Assembly (NCBI GenBank): GCA_003645975.1
Contig: QNDP01000011.1
Span: 1-13,549 of the forward strand
Direction of reading: 5' to 3'
Origin: Candidatus Hydrothermota bacterium
GTDB lineage: Bacteria > Hydrothermota > Hydrothermia > B15-G9
Length of the DNA stretch: 13,549 nt
Shown: positions 6,689 to 13,549 of the stretch, piece after piece
Layout of the letters: each line of letters starts with the position of its first letter
Numbering within the stretch: position 1 is the stretch's first letter
Notes under the pieces: model-generated
Told to the model about the DNA's origin: nothing
What the model saw: the letters and a program-made list of their open reading frames with translations, nothing else
The model's database searches: none
Translations under genes and position numbers: made by a program

Positions 6689-7714
6689 TCAGGACTCTTG
6701 AAATGCGGCCGATGAGACCATGAAACCCGTGAGTTGATTGAGGACAAGCCCCAGAACGACCATTCCGAAGATCGAATCACAGCCCATTAAAATCGCCTCA
6801 TTTGCTATCGCTATGGTGAGGCCACCTTGTGGGATAAGCACGAACCGTCCGTTCACAGCAGAGATTTTGACAACCCCTCTAACTAAAAAGTAGAGCAAAA
6901 GGAAAAAGGGATTTTCGATTCCCAAATTACCGACAAGGTTGCCCGCAATGAGCAAAAACATCACATAGATTCCGGGCGTCGCATAGTCCAAAAGCCGCTC
7001 TATCTGCTTGTCTTCCGGCGACTGCAGCATGTTCTCAAACACAATTCCAGCCGATATGCCGATCATGAGCGGCGAAAAGCGCAGTCCAAATGCCAAGAGA
7101 CCGAGCAGCAGGCCGTAGGTAAACCCGGAAATCAAACGGATGCCTATACTTCTGAATGACTGGCAGAATCTGAAGAAGGCGAAGCTGGTAAATAAGCCGA
7201 TTGTTGGCGATAGAAGGCCATTGACCGGGTCCTTGAGCAGCTCGAAGCTCCAGATAAGGACAATGCCGGGCGTCCAGTCGATCGCACACATCAAATTCCT
7301 TTCGTCTCTGAAAATTCTTGCTGCGAGTGGGTGGCTGACCGCCGCTGCGGCTGCCAAAAATAAGGCACAGGTGAAACTGAACCGCAACAATTTAAAAATC
7401 AGGAAGACGGCAATGATGACGGCAATTCCTTCGAGGATACCCTTTATGCGGTTCTGTCCGCCCATCCCTTTCAAAATCTCGGCCTTTAACTCCATCCCAT
7501 AGGCCATGCCCAACCACACCGAGCCGACACTTAACCCTATCTGCGACAAAATGTTGTTTTTTGAAAGGAGCAGCCCAACCAATGCCAAAACGCCGCCTAT
7601 ACCGATGTTGACGGGTTCAAAAAGTAAAAGGTCTATCGGTTTATGCCTAAAATCGAAACGGTAGAAAACAAAGGCCGTCAACAATATCGCTACTGCAATT
7701 CCCAATGTCTCCAT
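6689..7714 (-). CDS. CPA2-like cation/proton antiporter family membrane protein
   Basis: A very hydrophobic 341-residue protein with about 10 membrane segments, matching the sodium/hydrogen exchanger fold. Family-like landmarks: LGMAYGMELK at 68-77 (compare the LGLEL turn of KefB/KefC), AVSHPLAARIF at 125-135 followed by DERNLM (137-142), very close to the ERNLM stretch of KefC as I recall it, a SAGIVFENML segment at 221-230, and LIPQGGLTIAIA at 293-304. Counting from ERNL, the ion-binding Asp of KefC-type proteins falls on E158, so the carboxylate seems exchanged for Glu. There is no C-terminal TrkA-N domain, and the protein is shorter than usual (about 380 or more). It is divergent from the ROK kinase across 116 bp. 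Ion and direction are unknown. The ATG has no SD and follows a -10 box directly. Confidence 0.72.
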   Translation of the reverse strand: METLGIAVAILLTAFVFYRFDFRHKPIDLLLFEPVNIGIGGVLALVGLLLSKNNILSQIGLSVGSVWLGMAYGMELKAEILKGMGGQNRIKGILEGIAVIIAVFLIFKLLRFSFTCALFLAAAAAVSHPLAARIFRDERNLMCAIDWTPGIVLIWSFELLKDPVNGLLSPTIGLFTSFAFFRFCQSFRSIGIRLISGFTYGLLLGLLAFGLRFSPLMIGISAGIVFENMLQSPEDKQIERLLDYATPGIYVMFLLIAGNLVGNLGIENPFFLLLYFLVRGVVKISAVNGRFVLIPQGGLTIAIANEAILMGCDSIFGMVVLGLVLNQLTGFMVSSAAFQES

Positions 7715-7721
7715 CGAATTT

Positions 7722-7751
7722 ATTCTAAATGAAAATGAGTCGGGTTAGCAA
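7722..7751 (-). promoter_or_regulatory. Promoter of the antiporter gene, near-leaderless
   Basis: Minus-strand TTGCTA (7751-7746), an 18-bp spacer and TAGAAT (7727-7722). Predicted +1 near 7715, one base from the ATG at 7714. No SD is present. Confidence 0.55.
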
Positions 7752-7794
7752 CTAACTATTCGAGTTTCGGGCAGTTTCGCACTTCCAGCCTTCA

Positions 7795-7824
7795 TTGCGA
7801 CAGCCTAAATCCATGTTTTAACAT
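7795..7824 (+). promoter_or_regulatory. Promoter of the ROK kinase gene, leaderless
   Basis: TTGCGA (7795-7800), an 18-bp spacer and TAACAT (7819-7824). Predicted +1 coincides with the A of the ATG at 7831, which favours this ATG over the in-frame TTG at 7825. It sits back to back with the antiporter promoter in a 116-bp gap. Confidence 0.55.
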
Positions 7825-7830
7825 TTGGAC

Positions 7831-8760
7831 ATGGCGAGCTACATAGGAATCGATGTCGGAGGCACATTCATAAAAGGTGGATTGGTGTCCAAAGGACAAC
7901 TTATTGATTTCCAAAAGATTGAAACCGAAGCTGAGAAAGGACCGGAACGGGTGATCCAGAACATCGCATCCCTGATAGAAAGGTTGAAAAGGGAGGACAC
8001 TGAGGCCGCAGGCGTCGGAGTTCCCGGAATGGTGGACATGAAAAACGGAATCGTCCGCTTGCCGCCGAACCTTCCCGGATGGGACGAAGTCCATCTCACG
8101 GAGAAGCTGGAGCAGATGGTCTCGATCCCGACTTTCGCCGGAAACGATGCAAATTTCTATGCAGTAGGCGAATGGCAGTTCGGCGCTGGAATCGGTGCTG
8201 ATGACCTGATCGTTTTGACACTCGGAACGGGTCTTGGCGGTGGCATAATCTCCGGCGGCCGACTCCTGCTCGGCGCCAATTTCGCAGCGGGCGAAGTGGG
8301 GCACATCTCGATCGTTCCGAACGGGCAGCAATGTCGATGCGGCAATCGCGGATGCATAGAGGCCTATGTCGGAAGGGATTATCTCGTGGAAAGGGCTAAA
8401 TATCTCGCACAGAAGTGGCACAGCGATAGGTTGTCGAATAAATCCGCTCTGAGTCCGAAGCTGATAGCAGAAGCCGCAGATGAAGGCGATGAAGCTGCAA
8501 AAGCTCTCTGGCACGAGTTCGGACGGATGCTCGGCATCGCAATCGTCAACTATGTCCACATCTTTGACCCCGAACTGGTCGTTTTGGGAGGTGGAGTCGT
8601 CGGCGCATGGAATCACTTCATCGATCCTCTGATGGCCGAAGTCAAAGCAAGACTCATGGACTTCCCCGAACGGAAATTAAAGATAGTGAAAGGCGCGCTG
8701 GGCGACATGGCCGGCATCTACGGAGCGGCCTTCGTGGCCATGAAAAGAGGAGCTGTCTGA
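7831..8760 (+). CDS. ROK-family sugar kinase (glucokinase-like)
   Basis: A 309-residue cytoplasmic kinase of the ROK family, which phosphorylates sugars with ATP (glucokinase, fructokinase, N-acetylhexosamine kinases). The ATP loop DVGGT is at 8-12, GVGVPGMVD at 61-69, the catalytic base D106 in AGNDAN (103-108), the second phosphate loop LGTGLGGGI at 131-139, and the sugar-binding E155 and H158 in GEVGHISI. The zinc site is H158 with C168, C170 and C175 in CRCGNRGC, and E177 follows. There is no N-terminal helix-turn-helix, so it is an enzyme and not a ROK repressor. The ATG at 7831 matches the predicted transcription start. Glucose is the commonest substrate for such sequences, but specificity cannot be settled here. 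It is monocistronic as far as seen; the next plus-strand gene is 412 bp away and has its own promoter. Confidence 0.93.
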   Translation: MASYIGIDVGGTFIKGGLVSKGQLIDFQKIETEAEKGPERVIQNIASLIERLKREDTEAAGVGVPGMVDMKNGIVRLPPNLPGWDEVHLTEKLEQMVSIPTFAGNDANFYAVGEWQFGAGIGADDLIVLTLGTGLGGGIISGGRLLLGANFAAGEVGHISIVPNGQQCRCGNRGCIEAYVGRDYLVERAKYLAQKWHSDRLSNKSALSPKLIAEAADEGDEAAKALWHEFGRMLGIAIVNYVHIFDPELVVLGGGVVGAWNHFIDPLMAEVKARLMDFPERKLKIVKGALGDMAGIYGAAFVAMKRGAV

Positions 8761-9172
8761 ACACATTGTGCCCGACTTCTGAGATCGGACATAGAAATGG
8801 CACTTGAGTAAAAGAAAAGCCCTTCCTAAAGAAAAAACACTTAAAAATCGGAATCCCTTCGTTGACGGAAAATTATGTCCCAACCCACATGGAGGGGAAA
8901 GGAAGCCAAAGTCCCTTGTGTCTCTGAAGGAAGGTCAGGATGAGGGATACCCCTCGAATGTCAGCGATGCCAAATTTTCACACGAAGTTCTCCATCACAA
9001 ACAAGATTAGCAATAGTCTTCATAAAGGGTCGGAAGGAGTATGTTGTTAAGAGCTCAGAACTTATGCCGATACAGCAAGCTAAAAATCCGATAGCCAAAA
9101 AGGCACAACACTTTCGCCAAAGCGTAATTCCATTGGCCGCAATCGGGGTTCAACCGTAAAATTTGGGGCGTC
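8761..9172. other. Intergenic gap between ROK kinase and FemAB-like gene
   Basis: No supported gene. A 68-codon basic frame (8804-9010) would need a TTG start without an SD. Small hairpins are possible: CCGA/TCGG with imperfect extension around 8766-8793, just past the kinase stop, and GAGGG-ATAC-CCCTC at 8942-8955; neither has a T-run. AAGGAG near 9034 is only one base from an ATG with a 17-codon frame. The promoter of the next gene is at the right end. Confidence 0.4.
9133..9162 (+). promoter_or_regulatory. Promoter of the FemAB-like gene, near-leaderless
   Basis: TTGGCC (9133-9138, weak -35), an 18-bp spacer and TAAAAT (9157-9162). Predicted +1 near 9169, four bases before the ATG at 9173, with no SD. 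Confidence 0.45.
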
Positions 9173-10072
9173 ATGGCATTGAAATTCAAAGAAATCGGAC
9201 TCGAACGATGGAAATCCCTGCTCGGCCGTCTCGACAGAGTCTCTTTCTTTTGGACACCCGAATGGTATTCTCTTTTCGACTGGGTCTTCAAAGTCTATGA
9301 ATTTGAGGATGATGGCGGTAGGTGGATAGTGCCCGTTCAGGTCCGCAGGCGATTCCGATGGCTCAAAGTGCTCGAAAGTGCACCCTGGGGCGGCTATGGC
9401 GGAACCATCGTCTGCGAAGGTGAGCCACATCCTGAGAATCTGGCAAAGTCTCTTCTGAAAGTCGTATCCATGAACAAATCCATCAGAGCGGTCTTTGTGT
9501 TTCATCCGTTGTGGCGGCCGCAAAACATCGATGTCCCCCAATTTTTCAGAATCTCAAAGCGCACCACGCATATCCTGTTTTTGAATCAGAACCCGCTCGA
9601 TCTGTGTTCGGACACATGCCGCAGGAATTATCGGAAGGCGCTGAGAAACGGATTGGTAGTCAAAAGATACAAAAACCCGACCGAATTTTCCGAGAGCTAT
9701 TTCCGACTTTACATCGACACCGTTGCCCGACAGAGGACACGAGCGGCTTTCACAAAAGCCTTTTTCGACAAGTTGTTTTCAATCAGAGGAGTTAACCTTT
9801 TTGCAGTGGAATTTAACGGAAAGGTCGTTGCTGCCGCCATCGTCTTCGTCGGCCATAAGGAACTCTTTTACTGGCATGGGGCCTCGTTGACGCGGTTTTT
9901 ACCTTACAGGCCAAACAACTTGCTTCATGTCGAGATCGCAAAGTGGGCTTGGAAGACTGGATTCGAGATTTACAACATGGGAGCAAGCATGGGCGTCAGA
10001 TCCCTCGAGCGTTTCAAGGAGTCTTTTGGCGCTCGACCGGTTGAATATCCGATCTTCCGTTTCGGGCTTTAG
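9173..10072 (+). CDS. FemAB-like GNAT acyltransferase (BioF2/Acetyltransf_6 type)
   Basis: A 299-residue protein of the FemAB-related GNAT class. Members transfer amino acids or acyl groups to peptidoglycan precursors, exopolysaccharides or proteins. The C-terminal half (about 150-299) carries the family's best landmarks: RRNYRKALRNGL at 150-161, a FNGKVVAAAIVF strand pair at 214-225, and the terminal YNMGAS...LERFKESFGARPVEYP block (267-292). The N-terminal half is a degenerate second GNAT fold, with WTPEWYSLF at 27-35 and SAPWGGYGG at 69-77. There is no signal peptide or membrane segment. The stop overlaps that of fabF by four bases, tail to tail. The substrate cannot be inferred: no clear cell-wall or polysaccharide cluster surrounds it. 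The start has no SD but a -10 box close by. Confidence 0.75.
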   Translation: MALKFKEIGLERWKSLLGRLDRVSFFWTPEWYSLFDWVFKVYEFEDDGGRWIVPVQVRRRFRWLKVLESAPWGGYGGTIVCEGEPHPENLAKSLLKVVSMNKSIRAVFVFHPLWRPQNIDVPQFFRISKRTTHILFLNQNPLDLCSDTCRRNYRKALRNGLVVKRYKNPTEFSESYFRLYIDTVARQRTRAAFTKAFFDKLFSIRGVNLFAVEFNGKVVAAAIVFVGHKELFYWHGASLTRFLPYRPNNLLHVEIAKWAWKTGFEIYNMGASMGVRSLERFKESFGARPVEYPIFRFGL

Positions 10073-11313
10073 CCCTCGTATTTCGCCACGATCAGCGATG
10101 CGTTGTGTCCGCCGAACCCGAACGAATTGGTCAGAGCATACTTCAGGTCAACCTTGTGCGGTCCGTCGGGCACATAGTCGAGGTCGCATTCGGGGTCTGG
10201 ATGTTCGTAATTCCGAGTCTTGTGCACTATGCCTTCCTTGACGGACATCACGGTTGCGATGAACTCGACGGCTCCTGCGGCTCCGAGCGTGTGGCCGATC
10301 ATCGACTTCGAGGATGAAATCGGGATTTTGTAAGCGTAATCGCCAAACAGCCGTTTGATCGCTTTGGTCTCCATCTTATCGTTCAACGGGGTGGATGTGC
10401 CGTGAGCGTTGATATAGCCGATGTCCTCTGGTTTGATCCCGGCGTCCTCGATCGCCAGTTTCATGGCCATGTAGGCGCCTTCGCCGTTGGGTTCCGGTGC
10501 TGTGATATGGTAGGCGTCAGCGGTCGCACCGTATCCGACCAGCTCAGCATAAATCTTTGCATCCCTTCGGATTGCATGATCAAGGCTTTCGAGGACTACG
10601 ATGCCGGCGCCTTCGGCTATAATGAAACCGTCGCGCTCCGCATCGAACGGTCTGGATGCTTTATCAGGTTCATCGTTGCGTGATGAGAGGGCGCGCATCG
10701 ACGAGAACCCAGCGACCGCAATCTGAGTGATCGGCGCTTCCGCTCCGCCAACAACGACGACATCCGCATCGCCACGCTGTATCATCTTCATCGCCTCACC
10801 GATCGCATGTGCGGACGATGCGCAGGCAGAAACGATGCAGAAATTCGGCCCTTTGAAACCGAATTTGATGGCAATATGGCCGGCCGCAATATCGGGGATC
10901 ATCATCGGCACAAGGAACGGGCTCACGCGGTTAGGTCCGTAGGCTAACATCTTTTTTATCTCGATTTCGAGGGTCTCGATTCCGCCTATGCCGGATGAGA
11001 TAAGGACAGCAACACGATTTTTGTCAAGTTGCGGATAGTTGAGCAGTTCGGAATCCTCGACGGCCTCGACAGCGGCGTAAAGTGCGTATCTTGCGTATCT
11101 GTCAAGCCTTTTGATCTCCTTGCGGCCGAGTCTGTCGAGGGGATCAAAATTTTTGAGTTCGCCCGCTATCTGGCTATAAAACTCAGAGGGATCAAATCTT
11201 GTAATTCTATTGATTCCGTTGCGCCCTTCGAGCAACCCCTGCCAAAATTCGACAACACTATTACCTATCGGCGTCAAAGCGCCGAGTCCTGTTACAACTA
11301 TTCGGGGATTCAT
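10069..11313 (-). CDS. fabF: Beta-ketoacyl-ACP synthase II
   Basis: Condenses malonyl-ACP with growing acyl-ACP in type II fatty acid synthesis. The 414 residues are the normal length. The catalytic Cys is C164 in VSACASSAH, with H304 in NAHGTSTPLND and H341 in SMIGHTLGAAGA, plus the conserved K336 and a glycine-rich SFGFGGHNAS end (397-406). All catalytic residues are present. The start is the ATG at 11313, which shares its A with the acpP stop (TGATG), so translation is coupled to the carrier-protein gene; the in-frame GTG three bases earlier lies inside that overlap and is less likely. acpP followed by fabF is the classical order, but fabD, fabG and fabH are not in the window. It ends tail to tail with the acyltransferase gene, overlapping by 4 bp. 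Confidence 0.96.
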   Translation of the reverse strand: MNPRIVVTGLGALTPIGNSVVEFWQGLLEGRNGINRITRFDPSEFYSQIAGELKNFDPLDRLGRKEIKRLDRYARYALYAAVEAVEDSELLNYPQLDKNRVAVLISSGIGGIETLEIEIKKMLAYGPNRVSPFLVPMMIPDIAAGHIAIKFGFKGPNFCIVSACASSAHAIGEAMKMIQRGDADVVVVGGAEAPITQIAVAGFSSMRALSSRNDEPDKASRPFDAERDGFIIAEGAGIVVLESLDHAIRRDAKIYAELVGYGATADAYHITAPEPNGEGAYMAMKLAIEDAGIKPEDIGYINAHGTSTPLNDKMETKAIKRLFGDYAYKIPISSSKSMIGHTLGAAGAVEFIATVMSVKEGIVHKTRNYEHPDPECDLDYVPDGPHKVDLKYALTNSFGFGGHNASLIVAKYEG

Positions 11314-11552
11314 CACTTAGACTGGACTTTTTCTTCGATGTATTTGACAGCTTCTCCCACTGTGGCCAACTTCTCAGCGTCTTGGTCGGGGACTTCGATG
11401 CCGAACTCTTCTTCGATCTTCATGATCAACTCAACGACATCAAGCGAGTCAGCACCGAGGTCCTCCTGAAATCGTGCATCAGGTGTAACCTGCTCAGGAG
11501 GCACGGAAAGCTGGTCAACGATGATTTCTCTGAGCTTCTCGAATGTGTTCAT
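11313..11552 (-). CDS. acpP: Acyl carrier protein
   Basis: A 79-residue acidic four-helix carrier that holds fatty acyl intermediates on 4'-phosphopantetheine. The attachment serine is S36 in [10 protein letters not shown] (33-42), the near-universal motif, followed by the [10 protein letters not shown] stretch of helix III. AAGGAGG (11565-11559) lies six bases before the ATG at 11552 and only three before the in-frame GTG at 11555, which decides for the ATG. It is the likely partner of FabF, encoded directly downstream with a one-base overlap. No promoter of its own is clear in the 65 bases between it and the tRNA gene, so it may be transcribed with the tRNA. Confidence 0.97.
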   Translation of the reverse strand: MNTFEKLREIIVDQLSVPPEQVTPDARFQEDLGADSLDVVELIMKIEEEFGIEVPDQDAEKLATVGEAVKYIEEKVQSK

Positions 11553-11558
11553 CACAAA

Positions 11559-11565
11559 CCTCCTT
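11559..11565 (-). promoter_or_regulatory. Shine-Dalgarno site of acpP
   Basis: AAGGAGG on the minus strand, six bases from the ATG at 11552. It selects that ATG over the GTG three bases upstream. Confidence 0.85.
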
Positions 11566-11617
11566 GTTATGGTTTTTGCGAAAGGCTTTTCACAGGCAGG
11601 CCATCCTAAAAAACTTG

Positions 11618-11702
11618 TGCCGGGAGGGGGACTCGAACCCCCACGGGATTAAATCCCACTAGGTCCTGAACCTAGCGCGTCTGCCAATTCCGCCATCCCG
11701 GC
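11618..11702 (-). tRNA. tRNA-Leu (anticodon CAG)
   Basis: An 85-nt class II tRNA. Acceptor arms GCCGGGA and TCCCGGC pair fully, with discriminator A. The anticodon stem CTAGG/CCTAG encloses TTCAGGA, giving anticodon CAG (11668-11666), which reads the Leu codon CUG. A long variable arm (GGGATTTAATCCC) and a T arm with GGGGGTTCGAGTCCCCC are present. The long variable arm and A discriminator fit leucine. The CCA end is not encoded (CAAG follows). A run of six Ts (11613-11608) comes shortly after the 3' end and could end or weaken transcription before acpP. Confidence 0.97.
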
Positions 11703-11720
11703 TTGTCAAAAGCGGCTCAA

Positions 11721-11749
11721 ATTATATTTACCCCCTTTGACTATGTCAA
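11721..11749 (-). promoter_or_regulatory. Perfect consensus sigma-70 promoter of tRNA-Leu
   Basis: Minus-strand TTGACA (11749-11744), exactly 17 bp and TATAAT (11726-11721), all 12 consensus bases. Predicted +1 near 11714, 12 nt before the mature tRNA 5' end. The rest of the gap to recX (11750-11900) shows no gene. Confidence 0.88.
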
Positions 11750-11900
11750 TCTGACGGTAAGGCTTCAAGGCAACATCCTCAAAATTAAGGCATTCAATGA
11801 CGCATCTTTCGACTCGGCCGCTGCCCCTATCTGCCCGACCACATAACATTGCATCGCTCTGAAAATCAATATGTTACACTGAATCGGATCCTTTGAACGC

Positions 11901-12353
11901 TCAACCGTCCGTCTCAAGCACATCCCTGACGAAGTCCACATCGAAACCCTTCCGCACAAAGTAACCCACGATCTTCCTCCGAGTGTAACCCATCTTTTCA
12001 AGTCTCTGAGCTTTACGCTTGATCAATTTCGCCACCTCATCCCAGTCAAAGGCTTCGTCGATGGCCTTATCGACCGTTTCACTTGGGACACGAAACTTAC
12101 GAATAAGCTCGGCCTTAAGTCTTGGAGGCGATTTGAGTTTTGAAATGCCGGAGATGACGAATTGCTTGGCAAACTCAAGGTCATCCACAAGGCCTTGCCT
12201 CTGAAGTTCGTCTATCACATCTCGAACGACATCGCTCGGAAATCCTTTGCTTTTTAAGCGATTTTCCAGTTCCCAACGGCTCCGCAAACGGTAAATCAGC
12301 AGTCGGTAGGCCAGATTGAGGGCGGCCTGCTTGTCCAACTTTGTCCTTTTCAT
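11901..12353 (-). CDS. recX: RecX-family regulatory protein
   Basis: A 150-residue, highly charged, all-helical protein of the RecX family, which binds RecA filaments and limits their activity. Tandem three-helix repeats are visible: LRSRWELENRLKSKGF at 23-38 is the signature first repeat, QGLVDDLEFAKQFV at 53-66 belongs to the second, and YTRRKIVGYFVRKGFD at 123-138 to the third. The length is typical. Its ATG overlaps the stop of the upstream transporter gene by 4 nt (ATGA), so it is translated with it. recA, the usual neighbour, is not in the window. Family call is confident; the association with a transporter is probably incidental to function. Confidence 0.9.
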   Translation of the reverse strand: MKRTKLDKQAALNLAYRLLIYRLRSRWELENRLKSKGFPSDVVRDVIDELQRQGLVDDLEFAKQFVISGISKLKSPPRLKAELIRKFRVPSETVDKAIDEAFDWDEVAKLIKRKAQRLEKMGYTRRKIVGYFVRKGFDVDFVRDVLETDG

Positions 12354-13549
12354 TCAACGGCTTTTCCTTTGGTCTCCACGCCAAGCAAAAGAACCACCAA
12401 TCCCGCTATGACCGACAGCACGGCAAACCAGATGAGCGCATCGATGACGGCTTTGTTTTTGAGGAAGTAACCGGTGAAATACGGCGCAATGATGCCCGCA
12501 ATCCGCGCCATGACGCCGGCCATCCCGTTCGCAGTGCCCCTGAAAGCGGTCGGAAATAGCTCAGGCGTATAGGCATAGACAAGACCCCAGACACCGAGAC
12601 AGAAGAAACTGGTAACCAGCGCCGCAATCACGAAGACCGTCAAGTTGGTAGCCCATGCGAAGATGAGCGTCGAGACGGCGGTTCCAAAGAAGTAAACCGC
12701 AAGCGTCAGTTTGCGACCAGTCCGCTCGATCAGATAGGCGACCGAAAGATAGCCCGGAAGTTGTGCGACCATCATCAGAAAGGTAAACCACATGCTCCGC
12801 ACTTCGCCTATCCCTTTGTTTGCAAACACCTTTGGCAACCAGATGAAAATCCCATAGTAAACGAAACTGACGACAAACCACGAAACCCACACCATGATCG
12901 TCAAGTTCCGATATTCTTTGCTGAAAAGCGATGTGAACGGCACCGAAACGCGCTTGACCGGTTCTATCTCGTGCTCGATTTTGACCTTGAACTGCTTCTC
13001 AAGTGCCGAGACGCCGCCTTTGAGGAACAGGTATTTCGGACTTTCGGGCGCTAAGGCGAACGGGATTATCAGCAGTCCAAACACCGCCATGACATGGTAA
13101 ACCGAGCGCCAACCCCATCTTGCGCCGACTGTCACAGCGAACAGTCCGATCAAGATGCTGCCGATCGCCCAGCTCGTTTCGAGATAAACCAAGTATCTGC
13201 CCCTGAGCTTGATAGATGTCAATTCGCTGAGATATGCGTTCACCGAAGGCAGTAGTCCGCCGTAGCCGATCCCGGATATGAACCTCAAAATCGTGAAACT
13301 TTTAGGAGAACCTGCGAATCCGTTGAGTGCAGTAACTATCGATGTCAAAAAGAGAAAGATTAGGTTGGCGTATTTTCTGCCCGTCAGGTCGGCGACGATG
13401 CCCGATATAAGCGCTCCGAGCAGCATCCCCATGAATGTGGCGCTGGCAAGCGTGCCGGCCTCCATAGCGCTGAGGTTCCATTGCGTTATGATCGCTGGCA
13501 ATGTGAACGGTATCAGCATGACGCCGGCCGCCACAGCGATCCATCCGAG
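12350..13549 (-). CDS. MFS transporter, sugar/metabolite:proton symporter type (partial, N-terminus beyond window)
   Basis: The frame is open to the right edge (399 visible residues) and the visible part begins inside the first membrane segment, so the true start lies outside; an in-frame GTG at 13534 is unlikely to be it. About 12 membrane segments. MFS signatures are clear: GIVADLTGRKYAN in the loop after TM2 (motif A), a charged LRFISGIG...SELTSIKLRGRY stretch, PESPKYL after TM6 (the PESPRWL motif of sugar and related porters), a second motif-A-like loop YLIERTGRKLT after TM8, and YTPELFPTAFRGTANG near TM10. These fit the sugar porter / metabolite:H+ symporter / SV2-like branch. Substrate is unknown; no catabolic genes adjoin it. 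Its stop overlaps the recX start by 4 nt. Confidence 0.87.
   Translation of the reverse strand, partial: LGWIAVAAGVMLIPFTLPAIITQWNLSAMEAGTLASATFMGMLLGALISGIVADLTGRKYANLIFLFLTSIVTALNGFAGSPKSFTILRFISGIGYGGLLPSVNAYLSELTSIKLRGRYLVYLETSWAIGSILIGLFAVTVGARWGWRSVYHVMAVFGLLIIPFALAPESPKYLFLKGGVSALEKQFKVKIEHEIEPVKRVSVPFTSLFSKEYRNLTIMVWVSWFVVSFVYYGIFIWLPKVFANKGIGEVRSMWFTFLMMVAQLPGYLSVAYLIERTGRKLTLAVYFFGTAVSTLIFAWATNLTVFVIAALVTSFFCLGVWGLVYAYTPELFPTAFRGTANGMAGVMARIAGIIAPYFTGYFLKNKAVIDALIWFAVLSVIAGLVVLLLGVETKGKAVE

Noticed and set aside
7792..8616. Minus-strand open frame of 274 codons opposite the ROK kinase
   Set aside because: No family resemblance and no start signals; the plus-strand frame has all ROK motifs.
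8804..9010. Possible 68-residue basic protein
   Set aside because: Needs a TTG start, no SD or convincing promoter, low-complexity composition, no recognisable family.
9041..9094. ATG with AAGGAG just upstream (17 codons)
   Set aside because: The SD is only one base from the ATG and the frame is very short.
11844..11876. Possible hairpin TAACATTG / CAATATGTTA after recX
   Set aside because: Needs a 2-nt bulge and a 15-nt loop, has few G-C pairs and no T-run; too weak to call a terminator.
1..13549. CRISPR arrays, insertion sequences, phage genes or toxin-antitoxin pairs
   Set aside because: I found no regularly spaced direct repeats, transposase motifs, terminal repeats or phage-like genes.

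Overview
The window looks like chromosomal DNA from an uncultured or poorly sampled bacterium, probably from the broad FCB-type group of candidate phyla (WOR-3, Cloacimonadota and similar). The basis is a secreted beta-propeller-type protein that ends in the FlgD-like / type IX-sorting-like C-terminal domain common there, next to ordinary bacterial housekeeping genes. The promoters are classical sigma-70 type (-35 and -10 boxes 17-18 bp apart), which argues against Bacteroidota proper. The phylum is an inference; no rRNA is present.

Layout: (1) 1-1595, minus strand, a secreted calcium-loop repeat protein cut by the left edge, with a strong promoter and Shine-Dalgarno (SD) site. (2) 1815-2630, minus, a lone FAD-binding subunit of the xanthine/CO dehydrogenase type. 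(3) 2940-6483, minus, a tight operon: dxr (isoprenoid synthesis), then a FIST-domain sensor, then a XylR_N/V4R-GGDEF diguanylate cyclase. (4) 6689-7714, minus, a CPA2-like membrane antiporter, divergent from (5) 7831-8760, plus, a ROK-family sugar kinase. (6) 9173-10072, plus, a FemAB-like GNAT acyltransferase, tail to tail with (7) fabF and acpP (10069-11552, minus). (8) tRNA-Leu(CAG), minus, with a perfect consensus promoter. (9) MFS transporter (cut by the right edge) followed by recX, minus, overlapping by 4 nt.

Two observations stand out. First, the diguanylate cyclase carries, at matching spacing, the four-residue zinc site (C/E/C/C) of phenol sensors such as MopR/PoxR/DmpR, but fused to GGDEF rather than to a sigma-54 activator. 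It is translationally coupled to a FIST sensor, so the pair may be a two-input, aromatic- or small-ligand-responsive c-di-GMP module. Second, four genes (FAD subunit, antiporter, ROK kinase, FemAB-like) have a -10 box placed so that transcription would begin 0-4 nt before the ATG, with no SD. Other genes (repeat protein, dxr, acpP) have a leader with an SD. This suggests mixed leaderless and SD-led translation.

Gene calls for dxr, fabF, acpP, recX, the ROK kinase, the FIST protein, the GGDEF protein and the tRNA are secure. Substrates of the transporters, the kinase, the acyltransferase and the FAD protein cannot be read from the sequence.
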